DNA of 64,000 nt, taken from NCBI RefSeq assembly GCF_945952055.1, contig NZ_CAMFHB010000006.1, positions 124,001 through 188,000 on the forward strand, given 5' to 3'. A program made the position numbers and the translations under genes. The stretch is from an uncultured Alsobacter sp. Its GTDB lineage: Bacteria; Pseudomonadota; Alphaproteobacteria; Rhizobiales; Beijerinckiaceae. Positions 53,252 to 62,765 of this stretch are shown one piece after another; within the stretch, counting starts at the first letter, position 1; the number at the start of each line of letters is the position of its first letter. The notes under the pieces are model-generated. The model searched no databases. It worked only from the letters and a program-made list of their open reading frames with translations, and was not told where the DNA came from.

Positions 53252-54766
53252 GTGACCGCCGACCGGCGCTTCTTCTTGGCCAGGACGGCCGGCCTTCGGG
53301 CCGGACTTGCGGTGGCCTGCTGCGTCCTGGCCCTCGCCTGCGCCGCGCCGGCGCGCGCGCAGGAGCAGACGAGCCTGATCCGGCCGTCGCTCGAGCCCTC
53401 GCCCGCTCCCGTGGCCAAGCCCGCCTTCCGCGGAACCTACAAGCGCGTCGGCAAGCCGGTGCGTTCCGGCAAGAGCACCGTGCAGAAGCCTGCCCGCGGC
53501 GTCGCCGCCGTGCGGCTTCCCGGCGATGCGCCGCTGGCTCCGCCCGTGGGCACGGCACCACCGGCGGCAAAGCCGGCGCCGGCACTGCCGGAGGTCACGG
53601 CGACGGTGCGTCGCAAGCCCGTTCGGGAGATCGATCCCTTCGCGCCGACCGGCGTGCAGGTGGGCGCCTTCGTGCTGAAGCCCTCGCTCGATTCCTCGGC
53701 GGGCTATACGACCAATCCCGACCAGATCGCCGGGACCCGCAAGGGATCGTGGACGGTGCGGGAGGAGGGGGCCGTGCAGGTGGACAGCACCTGGTCGCGC
53801 CATGCCTTCTCGGCCAACCTGAGGGGTGGCTATTCCGACTTCCTGGATGCCCCGGGTGCGAGCCGGCCCGATGCCGAGGGGCTCGCGCGGCTGCGGCTCG
53901 ACGTGTCGCGCGACACCGTCGTCGACCTCACCACCAACGGGCGCCTGTCGACCCAGCAGGCCGGCATCGAACAGCCTATCGTCGGCAGCAAGCGGGCGCT
54001 GATCCTCGACTACGGTGCCGCCGCCGGGGTCACGGAGACGTTCGGCCGCCTCTCCTTCGGGCTGAAGGGCGGCATCGCCCGCACGGAATATGGCAGCCTT
54101 GCGCTCGCCGGCGGCACCTCGCTCGACCAGTCCGACCGCAACGTCACGGCCTTCGAGGGACGGCTGCGCGTGGGATACGCCCTGAGCCCGGCCATCCAGC
54201 CCTTCGCCGAGACGACGCTCGACCACCGGGTGCGCGACACGGCGCTCGACAGCGCCGGCTTCCGCCGCAACTCCGTCGGCACGGCGGTGCGCACCGGCGC
54301 CGTGCTCGCCTTCTCGGAACTCCTCACGGGCGAGATCTCCGCGGGCTACGGCTGGCGCAACTACGACGATCCTCGCCTGGCCACCGTCGGCGCCGCCCTG
54401 CTCGACGCCTCGCTCATCTGGTCGCCGACGGCGCTCACCACCGTGACGCTGCGGGCGGGCAGCGAGATCGCGGAGACGTCGCTGACCACCTCGGCCGGCG
54501 CGGTGGTGCACAAGGCGGGGTTCGAGGTGGCGCATGCGCTGCGCCGCAACCTCACGATCACCGGCGCCATCGAGGCCTCCCGCACCGACTACCAGGGAGC
54601 CGCGGTGACGGAAGACCGGCTCGCCGCCGCCCTCAAGCTCGACTGGAAACTGAACCGCACCGTCGTCGTGCGCGCCAGCGCCGCGCACGAGCGGCTGCAG
54701 AGCAGCATCCCGGGCAACGACTACACGGCCAACGTGTATCTGCTGGGGTTGCGCCTGCAGCGGTGA
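53252..54766 (+). CDS. Outer-membrane beta-barrel protein (BBP2-like)
   Basis: 504 aa from a GTG start. A signal peptide (GLAVACCVLALACAAPARAQ, cleavage near residue 38) is followed by a Pro/Ala/Lys-rich linker (about 45-120) and a long series of alternating polar/hydrophobic strands to the end, finishing in a strand VYLLGLRLQR. The pattern NPDQIAGTRKGSWTVREEG and repeated strand pairs fit the DUF2320/beta-barrel porin-2 group. Role is unknown; relatives occur near exopolysaccharide genes. An alternative GTG 24 bases upstream exists. Confidence 0.82.
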   Translation: MTADRRFFLARTAGLRAGLAVACCVLALACAAPARAQEQTSLIRPSLEPSPAPVAKPAFRGTYKRVGKPVRSGKSTVQKPARGVAAVRLPGDAPLAPPVGTAPPAAKPAPALPEVTATVRRKPVREIDPFAPTGVQVGAFVLKPSLDSSAGYTTNPDQIAGTRKGSWTVREEGAVQVDSTWSRHAFSANLRGGYSDFLDAPGASRPDAEGLARLRLDVSRDTVVDLTTNGRLSTQQAGIEQPIVGSKRALILDYGAAAGVTETFGRLSFGLKGGIARTEYGSLALAGGTSLDQSDRNVTAFEGRLRVGYALSPAIQPFAETTLDHRVRDTALDSAGFRRNSVGTAVRTGAVLAFSELLTGEISAGYGWRNYDDPRLATVGAALLDASLIWSPTALTTVTLRAGSEIAETSLTTSAGAVVHKAGFEVAHALRRNLTITGAIEASRTDYQGAAVTEDRLAAALKLDWKLNRTVVVRASAAHERLQSSIPGNDYTANVYLLGLRLQR

Positions 54767-54881
54767 GGCTGGGCGCGACGCTCCTTCTCGGCCCCACCAA
54801 CCTTCTCATCCTGAAAGCTTGTGTATCAATCTCGCGGGTCGACCCGCCGCTTAGCTTTCGCGTTCACAACACCCTTTCAGC

Positions 54882-54969
54882 CGTCCTGCCCGGGCTTGGC
54901 CCGGGCATCCACGACTTTGCCGGGGCCATCCCGAAGTCGTGGATGGCCGGGCCAGGCCCGGCCAGGACG
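54882..54969. repeat. Family A inverted repeat, copy 3 (88 bp)
   Basis: Begins CGTCCTGCCCGGGCTTGG and ends CCAGGCCCGGCCAGGACG, with an inner pair ATCCACGACTT/AAGTCGTGGAT. Located between convergent genes, 116 bases after the outer-membrane protein gene. Confidence 0.9.
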
Positions 54970-55012
54970 CGGAGAGGGAGGTGCAAGCCGGACTGAGACA
55001 AGGATTCACAAG

Positions 55013-55118
55013 CTCTGAGCAGCCGCCAAAGGCGGCGTGTCGAAGGACGCACAATGCTCGCGGCGGCGCCAATCTGCGTCCTTCGACACGGCCGCTCCGC
55101 GGCCTGCTCAGGATGAGG
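55013..55118. repeat. Family B inverted repeat, copy 1
   Basis: Cruciform-like element with an inner TCGAAGGACGCA / TGCGTCCTTCGA pair, two small hairpins (GCCGCC AAA GGCGGC and GGCCGC TCC GCGGCC) and outer arms CTGAGCAG / CTGCTCAG. It lies between family A copy 3 and the DUF296 stop. The outer CATCCT end is eroded on the left side. Confidence 0.88.
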
Positions 55119-55145
55119 AGATTGTTGCATGCCGTGGACGCTGCG

Positions 55146-56012
55146 TTACCCCTCGACGGCCAGCACCAGCTCGAAGGTCATGAGCACGGGGTTGTCGCCG
55201 CGCACCAGCGTGCCCGACGCCATCACGCCCTTGTAGTCGATCAGGCCCGCCGGCAGCGTCGCCACGTGCCCGTCCGGACCGGCCTCGACCGTGGCCCCGT
55301 CGAGATAGACCTCGGTCGCGAAGTTCTCCACCACGGTGCCGTCGGCCAGCCGCGCCCCGATGGTGCTTCCCACGCCGCCGTGAATGCGGGCGCGGCGGAT
55401 GCCACGCTGCGCGCAGAAATGCTCGAGCGCGCCGGCGAAGTCCTGGTTGGGGCGAAGCCGCAGGGCGAAGGCCGTCTGCGGCGCGTCGACGTCGCGCCGC
55501 GCGTCCGGCACCGGGCCGAAGAGCTTGAAGTTCGTCTCGGGGTCGGGATTGGCCTCGAAGATGCCGCCGTCGAACCCGTAGGCGGGCACGATCGCCTCGG
55601 CGGCCACGACGGTCGCGTCCGGCAGGATGTGGCCGCCGCTGCGCTTGCCGTCCGCCTCCCGCCAGAGCGCATGGCAATGGAAGAAGGGATTGCCGTCGCG
55701 CCGGCCGAAGGTCATGGCGCCCGCATCGAGCACCGTGGTCCCGGCGGGGGCGAACGTGTCGCTGTAGAAGGCCGCGTTCTCCCCGGTCTTGGACAAGGCC
55801 GGCATCACGTAGGCGAAGGGCTCCAGCCGCACGCCGCCCATGGCGACGGTGCCGCCCGCGAAACCCTCGGCCGCAAACCCCCGGCGCACCGCCTCGACCA
55901 GGGGCACCCCGGCCTCGAGCCTCATCGTGAACGCGCGTCCGCGGCCCGGCACGACCACGATGCGCTCGGCGGCCGCGGGACCCGGCTGCTGGATGGAGGA
56001 GGGCCGGGTCAC
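55146..56012 (-). CDS. Tandem DUF296 (PCC-domain) protein
   Basis: 288 aa from a GTG overlapping the acyl-CoA synthetase stop by 4 bases. Residues about 15-160 are a PCC/DUF296 domain with the characteristic HCHALWREADGKRSGGHILP near 118 (His-x-His and Gly-Gly-His). Residues about 185-288 repeat the fold (RIHGGVGSTIGARLADGTVV) but lack the histidines. PCC domains occur in AT-hook plant proteins and in bacterial proteins of unknown function. Coupled translation with the ligase and thiolase points to a metabolic role. Confidence 0.82.
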   Translation of the reverse strand: MTRPSSIQQPGPAAAERIVVVPGRGRAFTMRLEAGVPLVEAVRRGFAAEGFAGGTVAMGGVRLEPFAYVMPALSKTGENAAFYSDTFAPAGTTVLDAGAMTFGRRDGNPFFHCHALWREADGKRSGGHILPDATVVAAEAIVPAYGFDGGIFEANPDPETNFKLFGPVPDARRDVDAPQTAFALRLRPNQDFAGALEHFCAQRGIRRARIHGGVGSTIGARLADGTVVENFATEVYLDGATVEAGPDGHVATLPAGLIDYKGVMASGTLVRGDNPVLMTFELVLAVEG

Positions 56013-57634
56013 GCCGGCTTTCCCGGGTCGAGGAGGCCGCGGGCTTCCAGTTCGTCGCGGACCATGCGCTTGGGTACCTTGCCGTAGCCGGACTTCGGCA
56101 GCGCGTCCCAGAAGTGGAAGCGCTTGGGAAGCTTGTAGCGGGACACCTTCGGCATGAGGAACGCCATCAGCTCCTCCTCGGTCGGCGCCGTGCCTTCGCG
56201 GGCCACGCAAACCGCCACGCCGACCTCGCCCCAGAGCGGATCGGGAACGCCGAGCACCGCCACCTCCGCGATGGCGGGATGGGTGAGGATCTTCTCCTCG
56301 ATCTCGCGCGGGTAGATGTTGGAGCCGCCGGAGATGAACATGTCGGAGGCCCGGCCGGTGATGTAGACGAAGCCCTGCTCGTCCATGTGGCCGAGATCGC
56401 CCGTGCGGAACCAGCCGTTGCGGAAGGCCTTCGCATTGGCCTCCGGGTTGTCGTAGTAGCCGGCGAAGACGGCCGGCCCGATGACGCAGATTTCGCCGGT
56501 CTGGAAGGGCGCGAGCTCGCGGCCCTCGTCGTCCTGGATCTGCACCTGCATGCCGGTGCGCTCGAAGCCGCAGGTGCCGATGCGGGCGTGCGGTCCGTCC
56601 TCCGGATCGTGCAGGGCCGGGGGCAGCACCGTGATGTTGCCGGTGACCTCGCCGAGCCCGAAATACTGGACGATGACGGGGCCGAGCACCGCCAGGGCCC
56701 GCTTCTGGTCCTCGCGGTACATCGGCGCGCCGGCGTAGATCACGGAGCGCAGCGAGGAATGGTCGTGGCGCGTGGCGGCCGGGTGCTCCACCAGCATCTT
56801 CAGGATGGTCGGCACCGTGAACATGTTAGTCACGCGGTGCGCGGCGATGAGCCGATAGGCCTCCTCGATGTCGAAGCGCTCGGTCGGCATCAGGATCGTC
56901 GGCGCGCCGCGCTGAACGATGTTGAGCTGGTGCACGCCGGCCCCGTGGCTGAGCGGCGCGACCACCAGCGACGCGTCCGCCTCGGTGGCGCCGGGCACGA
57001 GGTCGCACAGGTGATTGGTGATGACGAAGGCCATCTGGCCATGGGTCAGCACGGCCGCCTTGGAGCGTCCCGTCGTGCCGGAGGTGAAGAAGAACCAGCA
57101 CGGGTCGTCGTAGTCGACGGCGGTGTCGGCAAAGTCCGCGCCGGCGTTTTCGGCGAGCACGTCCGCGACCCGGCGGGTGCCGAAGTCGCCCTCGTCGCCG
57201 AAGCGCCAGGTGAAGGCCACGTCCGGCGCCTTCTCCGCGATGATGGCGGCGTGCGCCGGGAAGCTGCCGTGGCACAGGAAGGCCTTCGCCCCGGACGAGG
57301 TCGCGAGGTAGACGATCTCCTCCGGCAGCAGGCGGAAGTTCGTCGGCACGTAGACGGCGCCGAGCCGGAACGCCGCGAACATCGCCCAGAACATCTCCTC
57401 GCAGTTCTTGGAATGCACGAGGATGCGGTCGCCCTTGCCGACGCCCTCCTTGGCGAGAGCGGCGGAAAGCGCGCTGACCGCGTCGTCGATCTCGCGCCAG
57501 GTCCAGCTGCGCTCGCCCCAGATGAAGCCCGGCTTGTCGGGAAAGCGCCGGCGGTTGCGCGTCAGCATGTAGGCGAGGTTGGAGACGCGCCGCGTCATCG
57601 GCGTCACGCCTCCCGTCGGGTGGGCCGTGCTCAC
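56009..57634 (-). CDS. Acyl-CoA synthetase (AMP-forming), fatty-acid/aromatic type
   Basis: 541-aa adenylate-forming ligase. P-loop WFFFTSGTTGRSKAAVLTH near residue 183, A5 motif YFGLGEVTGN near 312, hinge FRTGDLGHMDEQGFVYITGR near 410 and the C-terminal lysine in SGYGKVPKRM near 522. The GTG start overlaps the thiolase stop (GTGA). It likely converts the acid imported by the divergent TRAP system to a CoA ester. Internal ATG of MTRRVSNLAY is a possible alternative start. Confidence 0.9.
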   Translation of the reverse strand: MSTAHPTGGVTPMTRRVSNLAYMLTRNRRRFPDKPGFIWGERSWTWREIDDAVSALSAALAKEGVGKGDRILVHSKNCEEMFWAMFAAFRLGAVYVPTNFRLLPEEIVYLATSSGAKAFLCHGSFPAHAAIIAEKAPDVAFTWRFGDEGDFGTRRVADVLAENAGADFADTAVDYDDPCWFFFTSGTTGRSKAAVLTHGQMAFVITNHLCDLVPGATEADASLVVAPLSHGAGVHQLNIVQRGAPTILMPTERFDIEEAYRLIAAHRVTNMFTVPTILKMLVEHPAATRHDHSSLRSVIYAGAPMYREDQKRALAVLGPVIVQYFGLGEVTGNITVLPPALHDPEDGPHARIGTCGFERTGMQVQIQDDEGRELAPFQTGEICVIGPAVFAGYYDNPEANAKAFRNGWFRTGDLGHMDEQGFVYITGRASDMFISGGSNIYPREIEEKILTHPAIAEVAVLGVPDPLWGEVGVAVCVAREGTAPTEEELMAFLMPKVSRYKLPKRFHFWDALPKSGYGKVPKRMVRDELEARGLLDPGKPA

Positions 57635-58797
57635 TTGCGGCGCTCCAGGATCGACACGTAGTTGGCGACGGCGGCGCCGCCCATGTTGAAGACGCCCGCG
57701 AGCGAGGCGCCGGGAAGCTGCATGTCGCCCGCCTCGCCCATCAGCTGCATGGCGGCCATCACGTGCTGCGAGACGCCCGTGGCGCCGATGGGGTGGCCGC
57801 GCGACTTGAGGCCGCCCGAGAGGTTCACCGGCAGGCGCCCGCCGCGCTTCGACTGGCCCTCGCGGGCGACGATCCAGCCCTCGCCGGGCTTGGCCAGGCC
57901 CATGGCCTCGTACTCGATCATCTCGGCCACGGTGAAGCAGTCGTGCGTCTCGACGAGGTCGAGGTCGTCGATGGCGATGCCGGCTTCTGCCTTGGCCTTG
58001 TCCCAGGCCATGCGGGCGCCCTCGAAGGCGATGGGGTCGCGCCGCGACAGCGGCAGGAAGTCGTTGACGTGCCGGCGGGCGCGGAAGGCGATGGCGCGTT
58101 CCAGCGCCGCCGCGGTCTCCTCGTCGGCGACGACCAGCGCCGCGGCGCCGTCCGACACGAGGGAACAGTCCGTGCGGCGCAGGGGTCCTGCGACCAGCGG
58201 GTTCTTCTCCGACACCGTGTTGCAGAAGGCGACGCCGAAGTCCTTGCGCATGTGGGCGAAGGAATTGGCGAGGCCGTGCTCGTGGTTCTTGGCGGCGATC
58301 ATGGCGAGCTCTTCCGAGCGGTCGCCGTGGCGCTGGAAATAGTTCTGGGCAATGCGGCCGAAGATGCCGGCAAAGCCCGCGTCGCTGCCTTCCTCCTTGC
58401 GGTAGCAGGCGGTGAGCAGGATGTCACCGACCTCCGGCGTCGGGGTGGCGGTCATCTTCTCCGCGCCGACCACGAGGGCGATGCGGGCGCGGCCGCTTTC
58501 AACCGCATCGAGGGCCGAATGCAGGGCCGCCGAGCCGGTGGCGCAGGCGTTCTCGAGGTGGGTGGCCGGGGTGTGGGCGAGCTCGGGCACCGAGAGCGCG
58601 ACGAGCGAGGCCTCGAAGCCCTGGCGCTGGAAGCCGTTGTTGTAGACGCCGACCGTCACGGCATCGACGTCGGCCGGGGCGACGCCGGCGTGGTCCAGCG
58701 CGCTGCGGGCGACGCGGCCGATGAGGGTCTCGACGTCCGGATCCTCGAGCTTGCCGAAGGGGGAGTGGGCCCAGCCCACGATGGCGGCGCGCGGCAT
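57631..58797 (-). CDS. SCP2-type thiolase family protein
   Basis: 388 aa. Family features are the Cys in LENACATGSAALHSAL near residue 86, the HDCF motif in VETHDCFTVAEMIEYEAMG near 282, and HPIGATGVSQ near 337. Many such proteins lack full thiolase chemistry or act on branched acyl-CoA. Four bases of overlap connect it to the ligase; it is the first gene of this operon after the IclR gene, with only a 3-base gap, so all four may share a transcript. Confidence 0.9.
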   Translation of the reverse strand: MPRAAIVGWAHSPFGKLEDPDVETLIGRVARSALDHAGVAPADVDAVTVGVYNNGFQRQGFEASLVALSVPELAHTPATHLENACATGSAALHSALDAVESGRARIALVVGAEKMTATPTPEVGDILLTACYRKEEGSDAGFAGIFGRIAQNYFQRHGDRSEELAMIAAKNHEHGLANSFAHMRKDFGVAFCNTVSEKNPLVAGPLRRTDCSLVSDGAAALVVADEETAAALERAIAFRARRHVNDFLPLSRRDPIAFEGARMAWDKAKAEAGIAIDDLDLVETHDCFTVAEMIEYEAMGLAKPGEGWIVAREGQSKRGGRLPVNLSGGLKSRGHPIGATGVSQHVMAAMQLMGEAGDMQLPGASLAGVFNMGGAAVANYVSILERRK

Positions 58798-58800
58798 GGT

Positions 58801-59661
58801 TCAGGTCCTTTCGAGAACGCGGCTTTGCGATGGAGATGCGGAGTGGGCCGGCCGGAGCCGGGGACCGGCGAGGACCGCCTCGAGACGGGCGACCTCCTCG
58901 GCGAGCCAGGTGGCGAGCTGGGGCTCGCGATCGGGCTGCATGCGGATTTCGACGGCGGCGATGGAAAGGCAGAACACGGCCTGCCCCGTGGCATCGCGCA
59001 CCGCCATGCCCATGCCCCACGATCCCTGGAACAGGACGCCGCGGTTGAGCGAGTAGCCCCTGCGACGGGTCTCTGCGACGAGCTCGCGCAGCAGCGCGGG
59101 CGAGAGCGTCGGATAGCGCTGCTCCATGAGGACGCGGTTGACGTCGAGGGCCTTCTCGACCTCGGCGTCCGAGAGCGCCGCGAGCAGGGCCAGCGGACCG
59201 GCGCCGGCGCCCAGCGCATGGCGGTCGCCGGCCGCCAGCACGTGCGATCGCAGCGGAAAGTCGCCGTCCTCCCGGATGAGGCATTCGACCGTGTAGCCGC
59301 GCCGGACCTGCAGGAAGGCTGCGTCACCCGTGAGCCGTGCCAGGCGGATGACGGCCTCGTGCGCCAGGGGATCGCCGGCGTGGCGGGTGGCCGCCGCGAC
59401 GCCCAGCGCGTGCGCCTCCGCGCCGAGGAAATAGCGGCGCGAGACGGGATCCTGCTCGGCCAGCCCGGCATCGATGAGCGCCAGCAGGATGCGCCGGCAG
59501 GTGGGTTTCATCAGGCCGGAGGACGAGACGAGATCCGTCAGCGTGGTGCCGGTGGCCGCCTGCGCGGCGATGAGACGAAGCAAGCCCGCGGCCCGGCCGA
59601 TGGCCTGGGCCCCGCTCGTGCGTTCCTCACCTGAAGCGGGCTGGCCGCCGCTCTCCACCAT
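58801..59661 (-). CDS. IclR-family transcriptional regulator
   Basis: 286 aa. The N-terminal winged helix (about 18-80) has LTDLVSSSGLMKPTCRRILL; the effector-binding domain spans about 95-265 (GYSLNRGVLFQGSWGMGMAV). It is likely to control both its own operon (thiolase, ligase, DUF296) and the divergent TRAP transporter genes, responding to the transported acid. The start codon lies inside an operator-like palindrome. Confidence 0.9.
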   Translation of the reverse strand: MVESGGQPASGEERTSGAQAIGRAAGLLRLIAAQAATGTTLTDLVSSSGLMKPTCRRILLALIDAGLAEQDPVSRRYFLGAEAHALGVAAATRHAGDPLAHEAVIRLARLTGDAAFLQVRRGYTVECLIREDGDFPLRSHVLAAGDRHALGAGAGPLALLAALSDAEVEKALDVNRVLMEQRYPTLSPALLRELVAETRRRGYSLNRGVLFQGSWGMGMAVRDATGQAVFCLSIAAVEIRMQPDREPQLATWLAEEVARLEAVLAGPRLRPAHSASPSQSRVLERT

Positions 59662-59668
59662 GTGGACC
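59652..59668. promoter_or_regulatory. IclR operator-like site A, over the iclR start codon
   Basis: TCTCCACCATGTGGACC, a palindrome TCCAC-CAT-GTGGA extended by CC. It covers the start codon of the regulator gene, which would allow autorepression. It shares 14 of 17 positions with site B at 59747 read on the opposite strand. Confidence 0.5.
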
Positions 59669-59746
59669 TTCTAGCCGGGATTTGTCGTTGACAGGTCCAC
59701 GAAACCCCGCCATGCGTCAATAACAAAATCCAGCGTGGGAATTATT

Positions 59747-59763
59747 GGTCCGCATGGTGGACC
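59747..59763. promoter_or_regulatory. IclR operator-like site B, upstream of the TRAP genes
   Basis: GGTCCGCATGGTGGACC; its reverse complement GGTCCACCATGCGGACC matches site A. It lies 37 bases before the dctP start. A third partial GGTCCAC is at 59694-59700 between the two. Confidence 0.5.
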
Positions 59764-59799
59764 TCTAGGAACCGCGCGCCGGCCTCGGAGGAAACCGAC

Positions 59800-60813
59800 A
59801 TGACCAAGCTCACCCGCCGTTCGTTCGCGCTCGGCGCCACCGCCGCTGGCGTCTCCACCTTCTGGATCAGCAAGGCCCGCGCGGCCGAGTTCACCTACAA
59901 GTTCGCCAACAACCTCGCGCTGACCCACCCGCTGAACAAGCGGGCGCAGGAAGCCGCCGACAAGATCAAGGCGGAGACCAACGGCCGCTTCGAGCTGCAG
60001 ATCTTCCCCTCGAGCCAGCTCGGCTCGGACACCGACACGCTCGGCCAGATCCGCAACGGCGCCGTGGACTTCTTCACGCTGTCGGGCCTCATCCTGTCGA
60101 CGCTCGTCCCGGCCGCGGCCATCAACGGCGTCGGCTTCGCCTTCGACAGCTACGACACCGTCTGGAAGGCGATGGACGGCAAGCTCGGCCAATACGTCAA
60201 GGCCGAGATCGCCAAGACCCGGCAGATCCTCGCCCTCGACACCATCTGGGACAACGGCTTCCGCCAGACGACGACCAGCACGAAGCCGATCGTGACCCCC
60301 GCCGACTTCGAGGGCATGAAGCTGCGCGTGCCGCCGGCTCCGCTCTGGACGTCGATGTTCAAGGCCTTCGGCTCGGCGCCGACGACCATCAACTTCAACG
60401 AGACCTATTCGGCGCTGCAGTCGAAGATCGTCGACGGGCAGGAGAACCCGCTCGCCATCATCGAGACGGCGAAGCTGTACGAGGTCCAGCAGTTCTGCTC
60501 GACCACGAACCACATGTGGGACGGCTTCTGGTTCCTGGCCAACCGCCGCAACTGGGAGGCGCTGCCGGAGGACATCCGCGCGATCGTCGCCAAGAACATC
60601 AACGCGGCGGGCCTCGCGGAGCGGGCCGACGTGGCGTCCCTCACGACGGGCCTGCGCGACGCGCTGTCCGCGAAGGGCATGAAGTTCAACGACGTCAACG
60701 CCACGCTCTTCCGCGACAAGCTGCGCGCCGCCGGCTTCTATGCCGAGTGGAAGGGCAAGTTCGGCGACGAGGCGTGGTCGACCCTCGAGGCCTCCGTCGG
60801 CAAGCTGAGCTGA
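59800..60813 (+). CDS. dctP: TRAP transporter substrate-binding protein (DctP family)
   Basis: 337-aa periplasmic receptor. The signal LTRRSFALGATAAGVSTFW carries a twin arginine, so Tat export is likely, with cleavage after the ARA near residue 29. The ligand-site region includes GMKLRVPPAPLWTSMFKAFG near 170, where the TRAP-conserved arginine binds a carboxylate. GGAGGAAA before the ATG is a strong ribosome site. It delivers an organic acid to the fused DctQM. Confidence 0.93.
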   Translation: MTKLTRRSFALGATAAGVSTFWISKARAAEFTYKFANNLALTHPLNKRAQEAADKIKAETNGRFELQIFPSSQLGSDTDTLGQIRNGAVDFFTLSGLILSTLVPAAAINGVGFAFDSYDTVWKAMDGKLGQYVKAEIAKTRQILALDTIWDNGFRQTTTSTKPIVTPADFEGMKLRVPPAPLWTSMFKAFGSAPTTINFNETYSALQSKIVDGQENPLAIIETAKLYEVQQFCSTTNHMWDGFWFLANRRNWEALPEDIRAIVAKNINAAGLAERADVASLTTGLRDALSAKGMKFNDVNATLFRDKLRAAGFYAEWKGKFGDEAWSTLEASVGKLS

Positions 60814-60820
60814 TACGGCC

Positions 60821-62686
60821 ATGGAGGTCGCGACCGGAGCCCAGCCCGCAGCCCCCGCGGGCCCTGCCTGGCTCGACGCCGTCGACCGCGGCGTCGGCCG
60901 GCTCGTCGAGGTGGTCGCGGCCCTCCTGGTCGCGGCCGAGGTCGTGATCCTCTTCGCGGGCGTGGTCTCGCGCTACGCCCTGCACCGTCCGCTCACCTGG
61001 TCGGACGAACTCGCCTCCACGCTGTTCCTGTGGCTCGCGATGCTGGGGTCCGTCATCGCCGTCCGCCAGAACGCGCACATGCGCATGACGGCGCTGGTCA
61101 GCAAGCTGCCGGGCCGGTGGCGCGACCTGGCGGAAGCCGTCGCGCTGGCGGCGGCTCTCGCCTTCTGCGCGCTCATCCTCCACCACGCCGTCGAGTGGGC
61201 CTACGAGGAGAGCTTCATCACGACGCCGGCGCTCGAGATCGCGGGTGCCTGGCGCGGCGCGGCGTTCCCGGTCGGCATCGGTCTGATGACGTTCTTCGGC
61301 CTCCTGCGGCTGGCGACGCGCACCGGTCTCGCCCAGGCCGCGGGCGCGGTGCTGCTCGTCGCCGCGATCGTCGGGGCGTTCTGGTTCGTCGGGCCGATCT
61401 TCAAGACCCTCGGCAACCTGAACCTCGTCATCTTCTTCGTGATCGCGGTGATGGTCGGCGTCTTCGCGGGCGTCCCGATCGGCTTTGCCTTCGCGCTCTC
61501 CACTTTCGGCTATCTCGCGCTCACGACGCGCGTCCCCATCATGGTCATGGTGGGGCGCATGGACGAGGGCATGAGCCATCTCATCCTGCTGGCCGTCCCG
61601 CTCTTCGTCTTCCTCGGCCTGCTGATCGAGATGACCGGAATGGCCCGCGCCATGGTGCAGTTCCTGGCGAGCCTGCTCGGACACGTGCGCGGCGGGCTCT
61701 CCTACGTGCTCATCGGCGCCATGTACCTCGTCTCCGGGATCTCCGGCGCGAAGGCCGCCGACATGGCGGCGGTCGCCCCGGCGCTGTTCCCGGAGATGAA
61801 GGCGCGCGGCGCCAAGCCGGGCGACCTCGTCGCGCTGCTCGCGGCGACCGGCGCCCAGACCGAGACGATCCCGCCCTCGATCGTGCTCATCACCATCGGC
61901 TCGGTGACGGGCGTGTCCATCGCGGCGCTGTTCACCGGTGGACTGCTGCCGGGCCTCGTCCTCGCCGCGGGCCTCTGCGTCGTCGTGGCGCGGCGCTACC
62001 GCAACGACGACCTCTCGCACGTGCAGAAGGCGACCGGCGCTCACATCCTGCGCACGCTCGTCATCGCCCTGCCGGCGCTCGCGCTGCCCCTCGTCATCCG
62101 CGCCGCCGTGGTCGAAGGCGTCGCCACGGCGACCGAGGTGTCGACGATCGGCATCGTCTATTCGGCGATCGCGGGCCTCCTGATCTACCGCCAGTTCGAC
62201 TGGAAGCGGCTGATGCCGATGCTGATCGAGACGGCGGCTCTGTCGGGCGCGATCCTGTTCATCATCGGCGCCGCCTCGGCCATGGCCTGGGGTCTCACGC
62301 AGTCCGGCTTCTCGCGCACGCTCGCCGCCGCCATGACCACGCTGCCGGGCGGGGCCGTGACCTTCATGATCGTCTCGATCGTCGCCTTCGTGATCCTGGG
62401 CAGCGTGCTCGAGGGCATTCCCGCCATCGTGCTGTTCGGGCCGCTGCTCTTCCCGATCGCCAAGGCGGTGGGCATCCACGAGGTGCACTACGCCATGGTG
62501 GTGATCCTGGCGATGGGGCTCGGCCTGTTCTCGCCGCCGTTCGGGGTCGGCTATTACGCGGCCTGTGCCATCGGCAAGGTGCATCCGGACGAGGGCATCG
62601 GCCCGATCTGGGCCTATATGGGGGCGCTGCTCGCCGGCCTTGCGGTCGTCGCCGCGATCCCGTGGATCTCGACCGGCTTCCTGTGA
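60821..62686 (+). CDS. Fused TRAP transporter membrane subunits (DctQ-DctM)
   Basis: 621 aa. Residues about 15-165 are the four-helix DctQ part (RPLTWSDELASTLFLWLAML). A linker helix joins them to the large DctM part (about 200-621) with TATEVSTIGIVYSAIAGLL near 435 and SPPFGVGYYAACAIGKVHP near 570. Q-M fusion is a known TRAP form. Only 7 bases separate it from dctP. It is powered by a sodium or proton gradient. Confidence 0.93.
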   Translation: MEVATGAQPAAPAGPAWLDAVDRGVGRLVEVVAALLVAAEVVILFAGVVSRYALHRPLTWSDELASTLFLWLAMLGSVIAVRQNAHMRMTALVSKLPGRWRDLAEAVALAAALAFCALILHHAVEWAYEESFITTPALEIAGAWRGAAFPVGIGLMTFFGLLRLATRTGLAQAAGAVLLVAAIVGAFWFVGPIFKTLGNLNLVIFFVIAVMVGVFAGVPIGFAFALSTFGYLALTTRVPIMVMVGRMDEGMSHLILLAVPLFVFLGLLIEMTGMARAMVQFLASLLGHVRGGLSYVLIGAMYLVSGISGAKAADMAAVAPALFPEMKARGAKPGDLVALLAATGAQTETIPPSIVLITIGSVTGVSIAALFTGGLLPGLVLAAGLCVVVARRYRNDDLSHVQKATGAHILRTLVIALPALALPLVIRAAVVEGVATATEVSTIGIVYSAIAGLLIYRQFDWKRLMPMLIETAALSGAILFIIGAASAMAWGLTQSGFSRTLAAAMTTLPGGAVTFMIVSIVAFVILGSVLEGIPAIVLFGPLLFPIAKAVGIHEVHYAMVVILAMGLGLFSPPFGVGYYAACAIGKVHPDEGIGPIWAYMGALLAGLAVVAAIPWISTGFL

Positions 62687-62765
62687 GCATGCTGCGAAAA
62701 GGTGGGTACCGGCTGTTCGCAAACAAGCATGCGATCACGTTGGCTTCCAGCGAAGGACGAACGCA

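Noticed and set aside
60695-62722. 675-codon minus-strand frame opposite the TRAP membrane gene
   Set aside because: Extremely His/Asp/Arg/Glu-rich shadow of a transmembrane gene; not a histidine-rich metal-binding protein.
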